Assembly (NCBI GenBank): GCA_027306505.1
Contig: DAHUZP010000072.1
Location: forward strand, 1 to 64,000
Direction: 5' to 3'
Source: Thermoplasmata archaeon
GTDB lineage: Archaea; Thermoplasmatota; Thermoplasmata; Lutacidiplasmatales; UBA184
DNA: 64,000 bases
Shown: positions 26,747 through 36,339 of the stretch, in pieces
How the letters are laid out: the number at the start of each line of letters is the position of its first letter
How positions within the stretch are numbered: the first letter of the stretch is position 1
Program-made: the position numbers and the translations under genes
Notes under the pieces: model-generated
Database searches by the model: none
What the model saw: only the letters and a program-made list of their open reading frames with translations
Told to the model about the DNA's origin: nothing

Positions 26747-29350
26747 TCAGACCGAGGGGATCGTCACGGGTTCGAGCGTCCAGGTGCTCTTTCCGAACAG
26801 GCCGTAGAGCAGCAGGATCCCGAGCAGGGTCACCGGTAGGAAGGCCAGGGTCAGCACGTCCGGCGCCGCCGGAAGAACGGGCTGGATGGCCCATCCCAGC
26901 AGCAGGCCCACGAACGGGTTCCAGACCAGGAGCCCGGTCCCCACGCGGGTGCGAAGGACGAGCCCGGGGTCGACGGGGGTCTCGGCGGAGCCGGTCGTCA
27001 TCTGGGCGCGCACCCGCAGGACCGCCTCGGAGAGCTGCCAGTGTTGGATCGCCCGGAAGAGGACCACGCTCAGCAAGGCGACGAGCAGCAGGAACGCTCC
27101 TGCACCGAGCTGGACGGTCGAGCCAGGACCCCCATACGCGGAGGCGGAGGACCGGTCCATGACCCCGGAGAGCGAGAAGAGGAGCAGGATGACAAGGACG
27201 AACCCGGTGACCCAGCTGAGATAGGCGAAGAACGCGGCCCATCGCACATGGTCCTGCGTGAGGACGTCGGTCTGAGGGTCCTCCTGGAAGAGCCGACCGG
27301 GGGACACCCCGTACACTCGCTGCAACGTTCGGCGGACCTGGGCGTGGAAGGGCAGGACGAGGATCCCGCCCAGGATCCCCCCGAGCACGGCGAGCCACGG
27401 TGCGATGCCGAAGTCGCCAGAGGAGTTGGGGATGAGCAGCATGAGGGCGAGAGGTACCCACGCCAGGACCCAGATCTGCATCCCGCGGCGGTAGGTGCCG
27501 AGGACCCGATAGGGCTCGGTGCTGGAGCTGGGACCGCTGGAAGCATCCTCGGCCGTTGGAGGGCGCGAGGAGGCGAGACGACGTCGGGCCCGCCGGGCGG
27601 CCCCCATCCAAGCGAGCCCGGCGACCACGATGAGCCCCGAGAACGCGCTCACCAACGCGGAGGAGAGCGATGAGCCTTCGTTGAAAGCGTAGGCCGCGAG
27701 ACCTTGCTGCGCCGCGCAGCCCTCGATGCAGACGGAGGTGCCTACGGCGGCACCGGAAGTGCCGCCCGCTGAAGCCATGGCACCCACGGGACAGACGTCG
27801 TAGCAGGTGGGCGTCCCCGCCGCCCCGACCGCGATCCAGTATCCTCCCCCATCGAGGAGCGCCACGATCGGGAACTGTTCAGAAGAAGGGACCAGCAGTG
27901 AGGCCAGAGGGACGTGACAGGTCTGGGAGACCTGGTCGTTCACGAGCCCCAGCTGCCAGCAATCGACCCCGTCCCCTTGAGGCAAGGTGGCCGCGATCTC
28001 GAACTCCGTGCTGCTGAGCGGCACCACCGAGATGAGGCGGGGGAGCTGCCCGGTGCCTCCACCGTCCTGCTGCAATTGGAAGAAGGGGATCGCGGCCAGG
28101 GAGCCGAGGGAGGTCCCCTGGATGGGGATGAGATAGGTCGGGGTCACGAGGAGGGCCGGGGTATCCGGGTCACCCTGCAGGGTCCAGCTGCTTGGTGCGG
28201 GGAGCAGCATGGGGGAGGTGGAGAAGCCCGAACCGGAGCCCTGCGCGTCCAACCACAGACCCAGCGAGGCCGCGGGAGCGCCCGTCGGCTGCTCGAGGAA
28301 GGCGACCACGATGCCCGAGCCCTCGGGGGCCATCTGGAGGCTCTCGTCGGACATGAGCGAGGCCCTGCCCAACGTGAGGTTCTGCCAGACCGTCCATGAG
28401 GCCCCTGCGTCCGTGCTCGCGACCGAGCTCACCTCCCCCTGGGCGGCGCCGCAAGCTCCGACCGGTTGATGGATCCAGGCGATCGCGGCCTGGGTCCCCT
28501 CGATCCCCGCCTGGAGCGAGGTGATCACCTCGCCCGGGAGGTAGACCGCTCTCGAGTTCCAGCTGAGGCCCCCATCGTGGCTCGAAGCGAGGAGGAGCGT
28601 CGAGTTCTGGTTGCAGCCCGTGGGGCCGCCGGGATAGTACCCCGTCCCTCCGGGGCTGGAAAGCCCGGAAGCGGCCGTGAGCACCAGGTTGGAGCCGTCC
28701 GCCGCGACCACGGCGAGGTCCCAAGGAGCACCGCCGGAGACCGCGTAGAGCGGGACCAGTGAAGGGCTCCACGAGAGGCCCCGGTCGGTGCTCTTCTCCA
28801 GGAGGATCGAACCTCCGTTCGACGAAGCCGCGAAGAGGGTGTGGCCGGCCTCGGTCAGCGCGAAGAAGCTCCCTGAGGGGGCGAGCATGGTCATTTGGTA
28901 CTCCGGGCCCGCGTTCCCCGCGAGCGCGACCGAGAGCCCGAGCAGCAAGAGGAGAGCCCCGGCGGCGCGGCCTCGACCCTGCCCCCGGGAAGTGTCCAGG
29001 TGGAAGCGACGATAGCGGCGCAACGCTCCCGCAGGGACGGGACGGGCCTTTCGCGGCCCGGGCGGAGCAGCGTAGGGAGGGGGGCGAGCGGGCCGACCCA
29101 GCGAAAGGAGGGGGTCCGAGAGGGCGGTGAGAGGCCCTGGAGCGGCCCCGAGCGCCCCTCCAACCCCGCCCACGTGGGGCGGTGGAGGGGGCGCTCCGTC
29201 GCCCGAACCTCCCCGGTTCCCTGGTGAGGGGGCGTTCGATGGGGCGCTTCGATCGTCCACCCGGCCGGCCCACATGGGCCCTGCCGTCGGTCCAGACCGC
29301 GTGACCGGTGGGACCTCACCTCTCGCTGCGTCTTCTTCAGATCCGGTCAT
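26747..29350 (-). CDS. Asp-box (BNR) ectodomain membrane protein with C-terminal TM bundle
   Basis: 867 aa. A Pro/Gly-rich N-terminal region of about 125 aa precedes a membrane helix (129-145, GALLLLLGLSVALAG). A large exterior domain follows with Asp-box repeats of sialidase/BNR type (STDRGLSW, SHDGGLSW, STDAGASW), which form a beta-propeller. Just before the next helix are two CxxxC pairs (CYDVC, CIEGC). The last 300 residues contain about seven hydrophobic segments, including MQIWVLAWVPLALMLLIP and VLTLAFLPVTLLGILLLYG. No catalytic residues of a sialidase can be identified, so enzymatic activity is not claimed. It lies 57 bp after a small two-TM gene on the same strand, probably its operon partner. 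Confidence 0.75.
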   Translation of the reverse strand: MTGSEEDAARGEVPPVTRSGPTAGPMWAGRVDDRSAPSNAPSPGNRGGSGDGAPPPPPHVGGVGGALGAAPGPLTALSDPLLSLGRPARPPPYAAPPGPRKARPVPAGALRRYRRFHLDTSRGQGRGRAAGALLLLLGLSVALAGNAGPEYQMTMLAPSGSFFALTEAGHTLFAASSNGGSILLEKSTDRGLSWSPSLVPLYAVSGGAPWDLAVVAADGSNLVLTAASGLSSPGGTGYYPGGPTGCNQNSTLLLASSHDGGLSWNSRAVYLPGEVITSLQAGIEGTQAAIAWIHQPVGACGAAQGEVSSVASTDAGASWTVWQNLTLGRASLMSDESLQMAPEGSGIVVAFLEQPTGAPAASLGLWLDAQGSGSGFSTSPMLLPAPSSWTLQGDPDTPALLVTPTYLIPIQGTSLGSLAAIPFFQLQQDGGGTGQLPRLISVVPLSSTEFEIAATLPQGDGVDCWQLGLVNDQVSQTCHVPLASLLVPSSEQFPIVALLDGGGYWIAVGAAGTPTCYDVCPVGAMASAGGTSGAAVGTSVCIEGCAAQQGLAAYAFNEGSSLSSALVSAFSGLIVVAGLAWMGAARRARRRLASSRPPTAEDASSGPSSSTEPYRVLGTYRRGMQIWVLAWVPLALMLLIPNSSGDFGIAPWLAVLGGILGGILVLPFHAQVRRTLQRVYGVSPGRLFQEDPQTDVLTQDHVRWAAFFAYLSWVTGFVLVILLLFSLSGVMDRSSASAYGGPGSTVQLGAGAFLLLVALLSVVLFRAIQHWQLSEAVLRVRAQMTTGSAETPVDPGLVLRTRVGTGLLVWNPFVGLLLGWAIQPVLPAAPDVLTLAFLPVTLLGILLLYGLFGKSTWTLEPVTIPSV

Positions 29351-29407
29351 GGTGCTCCGTTCCGTGGTCCTCTGGGTCGAGCGGTGCTCCTCGGTCGCTT
29401 GGTCCTC

Positions 29408-29833
29408 TCACAGCATGTGCGAAAGCGGGTCCTCTTCCCCCTCGGGACCTGCGGGGGGCGTGGGACGAGGCAGGGGAGGGATGGAGGGAGGCGGGCCCGA
29501 GAGCTCTCCACCTCGGGACCCGAGCGATCCGCGCCGGGAGAGGAGGGTCAGAGAGCCCACGAGCCAGAGGAGGAAGAAGAGTCCAGCGCCGCCGAACGCG
29601 AAGAGGAGCCCGCCGGAGGCGCCGATCCCCGCGGAGGCGCTTGAAACCTGGGCGCCACCACTGCCTCCACCGCCCGTGCAGTTCACCTGGCACGAGGAGG
29701 AGCTGGAGCCTGACAGCTCCTGGAGGCTGGCCAGGCCGAGCAACCCCACGAACAGGAAGAGCAGGCAGAGGAGGCCAGCGATCCAGACCGCGGCCCGCCA
29801 CCGCGTCTTCTCTGGGTCCCGACCGCGCGACAT
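29408..29833 (-). CDS. Small two-TM membrane protein with CxxxC loop
   Basis: 141 aa. Helix 1 (about 13-36, AAVWIAGLLCLLFLFVGLLGL) and helix 2 (about 74-97, LLFAFGGAGLFFLLWLVGSLTLL) flank a Ser/Gly-rich loop that contains CQVNC. A Pro-rich tail follows, rich in Glu at the end. It is not a family I recognise. The positive residues before helix 1 predict both ends inside and the loop outside. The next gene on the strand, an Asp-box membrane protein, has similar CxxxC pairs close to the membrane, so the two may form a disulfide-linked or metal-bridged complex (inference). The ATG at 29833 is the only good start. Confidence 0.65.
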   Translation of the reverse strand: MSRGRDPEKTRWRAAVWIAGLLCLLFLFVGLLGLASLQELSGSSSSSCQVNCTGGGGSGGAQVSSASAGIGASGGLLFAFGGAGLFFLLWLVGSLTLLSRRGSLGSRGGELSGPPPSIPPLPRPTPPAGPEGEEDPLSHML

Positions 29834-29945
29834 TCGCCCTCGTCCATCTATCGATCGGGCGGCTCTTCAACGAGATTACAAGTAAGGGGGAACGTGTTGT
29901 ACACCATGCTAGAGCTTCGCCGCCCTGCGGCCCCAACCTCGAGAC

Positions 29946-31022
29946 ATGCGTGAACTGACCGACGCCGAGTATCGGACCCTCCTGGCCGTGCTCTCCTATC
30001 CGGAGGAGACCGAGCAGTCCCGCCTCCGTCGCTCCGGGCTCCCGAGCTCGACGTACCATGTGGCGAAGCGGCGGCTCTACGAGCTCGGCTGGGCGTCGGA
30101 CCGATGGGTCCCTCAACCGGGCCCGCTCGGGCTCCGCGGCGTGGAGATCACGCTCTCGAGACCGTTCTCGGGGGACCGCGGGCCGCTCGAAGCGAGGCTA
30201 CAGGAGGATGCGACCTGCGTCCTGCTCTGGTCGGGCGTTCACTGCGTGCTCTCCGTGCGGTTCCTTCGCTCCGAGGGGGCCCCCACCGGGAAGCGCGCGG
30301 TTCGCCCCATGCCCGCAGAGCTCGCACGGCTCGAGGTCCTTCGCGAGGACCCGACGGCCATGCTCCCCGTCTACTTCGACTTCGCCGGCCTCTGGGCGCA
30401 CTTCGGGGCGGAAGCTCCTCCCGAGGGCTATCCCCGCGGTCTCGATCTGCGGTCCCCGGCGGTGTCCGCCCAGGAACGGCACGCCGCGCTCCAGGCCTTG
30501 CTCCGGGGCAACGAGCCGGAGGCCCATTGGACCGCCCACCGATGGACGAGCCTGCTGCGGCTGCCACGAAGCCAGCGTCGCGCGGTCCAGCGGGGAACGA
30601 TCTCGGCCTGGACCTTCCCGCAGTTGTCCGAGATACCGCCGATGGAAGGACGACGTATCGGCGAGGTCATCTTCGTGGTGGGCAGCACCCACAAGGGAGG
30701 TCCCACCGACCTCCTCAATGCGCTCACGAAGGAATGCGGCGTGTTCCCGTTCCTCTTCGTCTCGGCCGGTGGACGGACCCTCGTGGGGGGGGTCGGACAG
30801 ACGAGCGGGAGGTCTCCCGGACGTGTGACCCTCCGGTCCGCGCGCCGTCCCGTCCTGGGGGTGGTCCATCAACATCTGGAACAGGTGGAGATCCTCATCG
30901 AACCGGTCGAATCCTTGCGGGCGATCGTGCCGCATCGGTACGGGAGGTCCGTGGAGGACCTCTCGGAGGTCGGGAAAAGGCCGATGGCAGCCTCCACCCC
31001 CCGCGGCCTGGCGGAGAGCTGA
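29946..31022 (+). CDS. Winged-helix transcription regulator-like protein
   Basis: 358 aa. The first 60 residues form a winged helix: TDAEYRTLLAVLSY, then a recognition-type segment SGLPSSTYHVAKRRLYELGW. The remaining 300 residues have no hydrophobic helices and contain a segment (about 236-275: GEVIFVVGSTHKGG, then LLNALTKECGVFPFLFV) that may be a sensory domain I cannot place. It sits between the leftward Asp-box membrane operon and the rightward sedolisin gene and could regulate either. Codon use is like its neighbours. Confidence 0.65.
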   Translation: MRELTDAEYRTLLAVLSYPEETEQSRLRRSGLPSSTYHVAKRRLYELGWASDRWVPQPGPLGLRGVEITLSRPFSGDRGPLEARLQEDATCVLLWSGVHCVLSVRFLRSEGAPTGKRAVRPMPAELARLEVLREDPTAMLPVYFDFAGLWAHFGAEAPPEGYPRGLDLRSPAVSAQERHAALQALLRGNEPEAHWTAHRWTSLLRLPRSQRRAVQRGTISAWTFPQLSEIPPMEGRRIGEVIFVVGSTHKGGPTDLLNALTKECGVFPFLFVSAGGRTLVGGVGQTSGRSPGRVTLRSARRPVLGVVHQHLEQVEILIEPVESLRAIVPHRYGRSVEDLSEVGKRPMAASTPRGLAES

Positions 31023-31236
31023 ACCGGCCCGCCGGTACCTGCCAGGACCGACGATCGTCCACCTTGGACGGGCGGTTCGCTGCGCGATAGCGCTGGGGCA
31101 GGGGCCTGGAGCGAAGACCCGGGGGTCCAACGAACCATGCTCCCCAGGCGGACGGGTGCGATGCGGTCGAAGGGGAGCCCTCCGCCGGCTCGTCCCTTGA
31201 CCGCCCGCGAACCAGCCTTTCAGGGGGCAACGCATC

Positions 31237-31243
31237 CATATAC
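31237..31243 (+). promoter_or_regulatory. TATA box of the sedolisin gene
   Basis: CATATAC, the same heptamer as before the gene at 11719. Its centre is about 32 bp before ATG 31272 and 20 bp before ATG 31257. A GGGGAGGA run (31245-31252) suits ATG 31257, so the two cues disagree on the start. Confidence 0.5.
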
Positions 31244-31256
31244 CGGGGAGGACTGG

Positions 31257-34200
31257 ATGATTGGGCTTCGCATGCCGGACCTCACCACGGTACCCGGTGC
31301 ACCTTCGACCATCGCCGAACGCATCGAGGGACCCTCCTCGAGATCTCGACCGCGAGGATGGAGGATGGCGACGCTTGTCGGAGCGCTCTTCCTGACCTCC
31401 CTCATGCTCGCCGGCATCCCGGGGGCCCAAGCGGCCTCGACCGGCACCCATGCGGCCGCGTTCGCGACCGTCCCGATACCGGGCGGCCTCTCCGTCCTGG
31501 TGAGCTCTCGGGGGCCCCTTCCCGCCGGAGCGACCTTCGGCTCGCCGCTCACCGCGAGCCAGAGCTTCTCCTTCAACATCGAGATCAACATCCCCACGAC
31601 CCCCGCGGAGCAGGCCTACCAGGCGGGGCTTCTCACCCCCGGATCGCCCAACTATCACCAGTACACCCCTCGCGGCTTCGCCTTCGTGAACGCGTGGGGA
31701 CCCACCCCGAACACGGTGCAGGCGCTCTCGGCCTACTTCGGGTCCTACGGCCTGCACGTGACCAAGCTGGACCAGCTCGGACTGCTCTACAGCGTGAGCG
31801 GCTCCGTCGCCCAGGTCGACGCCGCCCTTCACACCACCCTGTATCAGGTCCGGTCGGGAACGACCCTCGGCTTCGCTCCGGCCTCCGATCCCGCGCTCCC
31901 GTCGAGCCTCGCCCCCTGGGTGGGCGCCTTCCACAACCTCAACAGCTTCACCGAGCCGCACCCGATGTTCTCCTTCGCGCCGGCGCGGACCTCGACCGCC
32001 CTCAGCGCGACCAACTTGCAGGATGCCTACAACGCGGCGGGCCTCATCAGCGGGGGCATCACGGGCACCAATGTCATCGGGCTCGCGGAGATGTGCGACC
32101 CGAGCCAGGCGAGCTCCACCTACAGCACGGACGCCAACCAGTTCGCGTCGGCCAACGGACTGCCTGCGGACACGATCACCCTGAGCGGCAGCGGCGCCAG
32201 CAGTTGCAGCACCGGCTCCTCAGGATGGGGGGTCGAGACCGACCTGGACATCCAGTCCTCCCACTCGATCGCCCCAGGTTCGAACCAGAACGTCTGCCTG
32301 GACAACACGGACCCCTCGGTGTGCGATTCCAGCTTCATCTCGAGCGGCATCGAGTTCGGCTCGAACAGCTGGGGGAGCTCCTCCAACGGCTACGCGAGCA
32401 TCTGGAACACGGCAGAAGCTTCCGGCGTGGACCTCCTCGCGTCTTCCGGTGACAGCTGTGCCGCGGTAAACTGGCCCGCGGCCGAGACCTACGCGCTCGG
32501 AGTCGGAGGCACCTCGCTCACGGTGAGCGGGACGAGCTGGGGCTCCGAGACGGTCTGGTCCTGCTCGGGCGGATCCGGCACCGGGGGGGGATGTGACACC
32601 ACGGACGCCTCCCCTCCCTACCAGGCGGGCATGACGGGCTACCCGGGAGCCTGCGCTTCGGGCAACCGCGGCGACCCGGACCTTGGTGCGGACGCGGACC
32701 CCAACACCGGGATCATGGTGTACGTGGGTAACCCCGCGAACTGCGGAGGCACGAGCCCCTGCCAGGTCGGCGGGACCTCCCTCGCCTGCCCGCTCTGGAG
32801 CGCCTCCTTGGACGTCATCTACCAGAAGTCCGGGTTCTCCGGGTTCGTCGGCGGGACGCTCTACTCGATCGCGAAGAGCTCGAGCTACAACACCGACTTC
32901 CACGACATCACCTCAGGCAGCAACGGATACTCAGCGACCGTGGGATGGGACCCGGATACCGGGCTCGGCAGCCCGAACATCGCGAACCTTGTGACGGGAT
33001 TCGGCCCGCAGCCGCTCACCGCCGCCCTCAGCCCCGCCGCGAAGACCATCGAGGCCGGTCAGGTCGTGACCTTCACAGCGGCTCTCACCGGCGGCACCTA
33101 CCCGTACAGCTTCGCCTGGGAGCAGAACGGCACGACCATCGCCACGACCTCCAAGGCGATCTACAACTACACCCAGTTCCACTCGGCCCCCTCGCCCTAC
33201 CAGATCTCGGTCAAGGTGACGGACTCGACGACCCCCACCGCCTTCACGGCGACCGCGGGACCCGCCGCGGTCACCGTGAACCCGGGGCCCTCGGTGGTCT
33301 TCAGCGCGACCCCCCTCACCGTGGACGGCGGTCAGACGATCGCCCTCAGCGCGACGGCGACCGGAGGCAGCGGTGGGTACACCTACGATTGGACGCTCAA
33401 CGGAAGCGGCTTCGCGACCTCCAGCACCTCCTCCGCAACGTGGACGGCCCCGAACCACACCTTCACCGGCACCATCGGGGTCCAGGTCTACGACTCGGTC
33501 GGTGGAAGCGCGGTGGGCTCCGCCCCGATCTCGGTCTTCGCGAAGCCGGGCGTGCTCTTCTCCGCCGCCCCGCTGGGGCCGATCGATGTGCTCTCCCCGG
33601 TCACGTTGACCGCGACGGCGACGGGCGGTGACCCGCCGCTGACCTACACCTTCTTCGCGAACGGCACCCAGGTGCTCTACACCGGCTCGCAGTCGAGCTT
33701 CGCGTGGACCCCAGCGGGGCCGGGCTCGTACGTCCTATCGGCGGGCGTCAAGGACAGCCTGCTGTTCTCGGCGAGCTCCACGACCCAGACCATCCAGGTG
33801 AACCCGGACCCCCAGGTCACGATCGGGCTCCCTGCCTCCGGACAGGCGGACGTGGGACAGTACGTGCAGCTCCAGGCGAGGACCACGGGAGGCACCAGTT
33901 GTTGCTCCTTCGCGTGGACCGTGAACGGGGCCGTGGTGCCGGGGGCTAGCGCCTCGACCTACAAGTTCAAGGCGTCGACCGCGGGGGCCATCACCGTCTC
34001 CGTCCAGGTGGTCGATGGCGTGGGACGCTCGGCGACCTCCCCTCAGGCGAGCCTCACGATCAACCCCGCCCCGACGGTCGTGATCCAGGGGTCCACGAAC
34101 GTGGTGAGCGGCCAGACGGACATGCTCACCGCGGCCGTGACTCCCGGGACCTTCCCCTTCAGCTACGCGTGGACCTTGGACGGCCAGGGAGTCGGCGGAA

Positions 34201-34670
34201 CGCCCCATGCGGTCTACAACCTCACCTCCACGACCATCGGGCCGCACGTGATCCGCGTGACCGCGACGGACGCGGATGGGATGTCGGTGAGCGCATCGGA
34301 GACGATCAACGTGACCGCGGTCCCCGCGTGGTACGACACCCCCTTCATCCCCGGGACCTCCTCGGCCCTGGTCAGCTGGGGCATCCTGGGCGTCGTGTTG
34401 GTCGCCGTGATCGCGGCGGCCGCCGTGGCCTCCCACCGGCGGAAGAAGGCGCGCTCGCCACTGGCGTCGGGCCACGGAGGAGCCCCGGGCCAGGGGGTCC
34501 CTGGGGCCTGCACGAACTGCGGCGCTCCCCCGACCCCGGGTTCTCCCTTCTGCGGCCACTGCGGCGCCCCCTCGGGCAGCGCACCGGTCCCGACCTCGTG
34601 GGCCGGTCCTCCGCCGGGGTACGGCGGTGGCCCGCCGGGCGGCGGTTACCTTCCCCCGCCACCCCCGTAG
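31257..34670 (+). CDS. Membrane-anchored sedolisin (S53) protease with PKD-like repeats
   Basis: About 1,137 aa. A signal segment (37-60, ATLVGALFLTSLMLAG) is followed by a pro-kumamolisin propeptide (about 75-240) and an S53 catalytic domain (about 250-585). Sedolisins are acid-acting serine-carboxyl peptidases. The catalytic set is visible: Glu327 and Asp331 (GVETDLDIQ), Asp399 (SSGDS) and Ser508 (GGTSLACP), plus the calcium site FHDIT...GWDPDTGLG. Five PKD-like domains (about 590-1000) follow. A membrane helix, ALVSWGILGVVLVAVIAAAAVA, with HRRKKAR stop-transfer leaves a cytosolic zinc ribbon, CTNCG...CGHCG, and a Gly/Pro-rich end. Sedolisins are usually secreted free, so the anchor and the cytosolic ribbon are unusual. 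The protease fits an acidic habitat. Confidence 0.92.
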   Translation: MIGLRMPDLTTVPGAPSTIAERIEGPSSRSRPRGWRMATLVGALFLTSLMLAGIPGAQAASTGTHAAAFATVPIPGGLSVLVSSRGPLPAGATFGSPLTASQSFSFNIEINIPTTPAEQAYQAGLLTPGSPNYHQYTPRGFAFVNAWGPTPNTVQALSAYFGSYGLHVTKLDQLGLLYSVSGSVAQVDAALHTTLYQVRSGTTLGFAPASDPALPSSLAPWVGAFHNLNSFTEPHPMFSFAPARTSTALSATNLQDAYNAAGLISGGITGTNVIGLAEMCDPSQASSTYSTDANQFASANGLPADTITLSGSGASSCSTGSSGWGVETDLDIQSSHSIAPGSNQNVCLDNTDPSVCDSSFISSGIEFGSNSWGSSSNGYASIWNTAEASGVDLLASSGDSCAAVNWPAAETYALGVGGTSLTVSGTSWGSETVWSCSGGSGTGGGCDTTDASPPYQAGMTGYPGACASGNRGDPDLGADADPNTGIMVYVGNPANCGGTSPCQVGGTSLACPLWSASLDVIYQKSGFSGFVGGTLYSIAKSSSYNTDFHDITSGSNGYSATVGWDPDTGLGSPNIANLVTGFGPQPLTAALSPAAKTIEAGQVVTFTAALTGGTYPYSFAWEQNGTTIATTSKAIYNYTQFHSAPSPYQISVKVTDSTTPTAFTATAGPAAVTVNPGPSVVFSATPLTVDGGQTIALSATATGGSGGYTYDWTLNGSGFATSSTSSATWTAPNHTFTGTIGVQVYDSVGGSAVGSAPISVFAKPGVLFSAAPLGPIDVLSPVTLTATATGGDPPLTYTFFANGTQVLYTGSQSSFAWTPAGPGSYVLSAGVKDSLLFSASSTTQTIQVNPDPQVTIGLPASGQADVGQYVQLQARTTGGTSCCSFAWTVNGAVVPGASASTYKFKASTAGAITVSVQVVDGVGRSATSPQASLTINPAPTVVIQGSTNVVSGQTDMLTAAVTPGTFPFSYAWTLDGQGVGGTPHAVYNLTSTTIGPHVIRVTATDADGMSVSASETINVTAVPAWYDTPFIPGTSSALVSWGILGVVLVAVIAAAAVASHRRKKARSPLASGHGGAPGQGVPGACTNCGAPPTPGSPFCGHCGAPSGSAPVPTSWAGPPPGYGGGPPGGGYLPPPPP

Positions 34671-34736
34671 CTCCGTGGGTGGGCCTCCGTCCGACGACGA
34701 CGGGCGCCGCGGAGCGCTGCCCTCCCCCGCCGAGCC

Positions 34737-35177
34737 TCAGAACGTCCAGAGCAGGACGAAGATGAGGAGCGCGACGACCGTGATGACGGCGAGCGCGACG
34801 AGGTAGGGCAGCCAGCCGGGGCGGTTGCCGAACACGACAGGCACAGGGCCGATCAACAGGAACCCTCCGTAGGAAGTGCGGGACGCAGCGCCGCCGCCCG
34901 GTACGGGGGCCTTCGGGCCGGCCGACCGAGGCTCGAGCGCCTCCCCCGCGCGCGAAGCCATGGCCCAGGAGAGCGCGAAGAAACCCACGACCAGCAGCAC
35001 GACGCCCAGCAAGAGGAGCGGGGAGGACCCTGCGACGAAGGGGACGAAGAGGAAGACCCCGACGGTCGCCCCGCCCCGGAAGACCGCGCCCGCGATCGCA
35101 CCGATGGCTCCGCCCAGGCACAACATGGCGAGGAGCCAGGGAAGCGCGCCGGACCGCATGGGAAGGTGTCCTGCCAT
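34737..35177 (-). CDS. DUF131-family membrane protein
   Basis: 146 aa with about four membrane helices (PWLLAMLCLGGAIGAIAGAVF, LLLLGVVLLVVGFFALSWAM, and a C-terminal pair ending in ALLIFVLLWTF). The segment GGFLLIGPVPVVFGNRPG matches the hallmark (GGxxLIGPIPIVFG) of the archaeal DUF131/TIGR00304 family, whose function is unknown. Typical members are about 80 aa; this one has an extra N-terminal hairpin of about 60 aa. It ends a leftward cluster of translation-linked genes, 25 bp after dph2. The start is ATG 35177, with ATG 35159 as alternative. Confidence 0.8.
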   Translation of the reverse strand: MAGHLPMRSGALPWLLAMLCLGGAIGAIAGAVFRGGATVGVFLFVPFVAGSSPLLLLGVVLLVVGFFALSWAMASRAGEALEPRSAGPKAPVPGGGAASRTSYGGFLLIGPVPVVFGNRPGWLPYLVALAVITVVALLIFVLLWTF

Positions 35178-35202
35178 CCTCGAGGGCTTTCCTGGGGACC
35201 TC

Positions 35203-36267
35203 TCAGTGGAAGGTGTCGAACCGGTAGGGAAGCAACGGTCGCTCTCCCAGGGCGGAGAGGAACTCCGGGGGCGTGAGGACCGGCCGGTCGTAGGAGGAGC
35301 CGTCGTCCAGGGCGATCCGAGGGCACGCGGTCGAGACGTAGGCGTCGAGGTCCCTTCCCGTCAGGTCCCGGGGGTCCAGCCGGTCGAAGATGAGCACCTC
35401 CGCCGACCAGCCGCGCTCCGTCGCCTTCTCCGCCAGGCGGGAAGCCATGGCCCGGCGGTCCTGGCCCGCGAAGCTGCTCACCAGCACGCCCCAGCGCCGG
35501 GCATCCATCGACTTGGCGATGGTGAGCAGGCGCTTCTGGACCATCTTCTCCCGGTCCAGCGGAGGGGTCACATCGACCTGGAGAGGGTCCAGGGCCCACA
35601 CGGGCCGTTCCACCGAGAAGGCGAGCCCCAGCGGGTGGAAGAGCCCCGTGCCGACGAACAGGAAACCATCGACCTCCCCTTCGAGGCCCTGGGCCGTGGT
35701 GTAGTTGCAGCCCAACGCCTGGCCTGGGTAGGCGAGCCTACGGTCACCGCCTCCGACGTGCGTCTCGAAGCCCTGAGCGCCCAGGGCAACCTCGAGGCGG
35801 GGAAGCAGCTCCAGGTGTTGGACCGAGGCGACGAGCCCCAGCCGGCGCGGCAACCCGGCCCGGGAGACGGACCCCGCCAGGCGTTGGACGTCCCCTTCGG
35901 AGGTCCGCATCTCGACGAAGTAGGTGGGGAGGGCGAGAGGCATGTTCGGGATAGGCGCATGGCCCAGCGTCACGATCGCCTGGGCCCCCGGGGCCTCGCT
36001 TGGCGAGGGGGGGTCGCAGGCCCCGAAACAGGCCCTGGTGACATGGACGACCTGAGCGCCCGTCGCCGTCCGGATCTCCTCTCCCAAGCTCGCGAAGTTC
36101 CGGGTGAGCCCTGCCGGCACCTGCAGCACGATCCTCCGGTACTTCGCGGCCCGCAGGTCGGAGAAGAGCTCGGGGCCCACCTCGCGGTAGACGCTCGAAC
36201 GGGAGGAGGAGGGGGGAGCCCCCTCCGGCCCGGAGACCTTGTCCGCTTCCACGCTGGGACCGGCCAT
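35203..36267 (-). CDS. dph2: Dph2, diphthamide synthase (radical SAM-like, 4Fe-4S)
   Basis: A 354-aa archaeal Dph2. It transfers the 3-amino-3-carboxypropyl group of SAM to a histidine of elongation factor aEF2, the first step of diphthamide synthesis, using a noncanonical 4Fe-4S cluster. The three cluster cysteines of the family, one per domain, are visible: Cys84 (FGACDPP), Cys187 (LGCNYTTA) and Cys315 (STACPRIALDD). Length and three-fold domain repeat fit. It lies in a leftward series with NAC, Nudix and DUF131 genes, which supports a role in translation. Confidence 0.95.
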   Translation of the reverse strand: MAGPSVEADKVSGPEGAPPSSSRSSVYREVGPELFSDLRAAKYRRIVLQVPAGLTRNFASLGEEIRTATGAQVVHVTRACFGACDPPSPSEAPGAQAIVTLGHAPIPNMPLALPTYFVEMRTSEGDVQRLAGSVSRAGLPRRLGLVASVQHLELLPRLEVALGAQGFETHVGGGDRRLAYPGQALGCNYTTAQGLEGEVDGFLFVGTGLFHPLGLAFSVERPVWALDPLQVDVTPPLDREKMVQKRLLTIAKSMDARRWGVLVSSFAGQDRRAMASRLAEKATERGWSAEVLIFDRLDPRDLTGRDLDAYVSTACPRIALDDGSSYDRPVLTPPEFLSALGERPLLPYRFDTFH

Positions 36268-36339
36268 CTTCGACCTGGGGACTCCCAGGTCCCCGGTGCG
36301 CCTTGAGGCTTCCCCACGCCCTGATCGGCGAACCCAGGG

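Noticed and set aside
26747..29350. Active sialidase
   Set aside because: Asp-boxes are structural, and the catalytic Arg triad, Tyr and Asp of sialidases cannot be identified.
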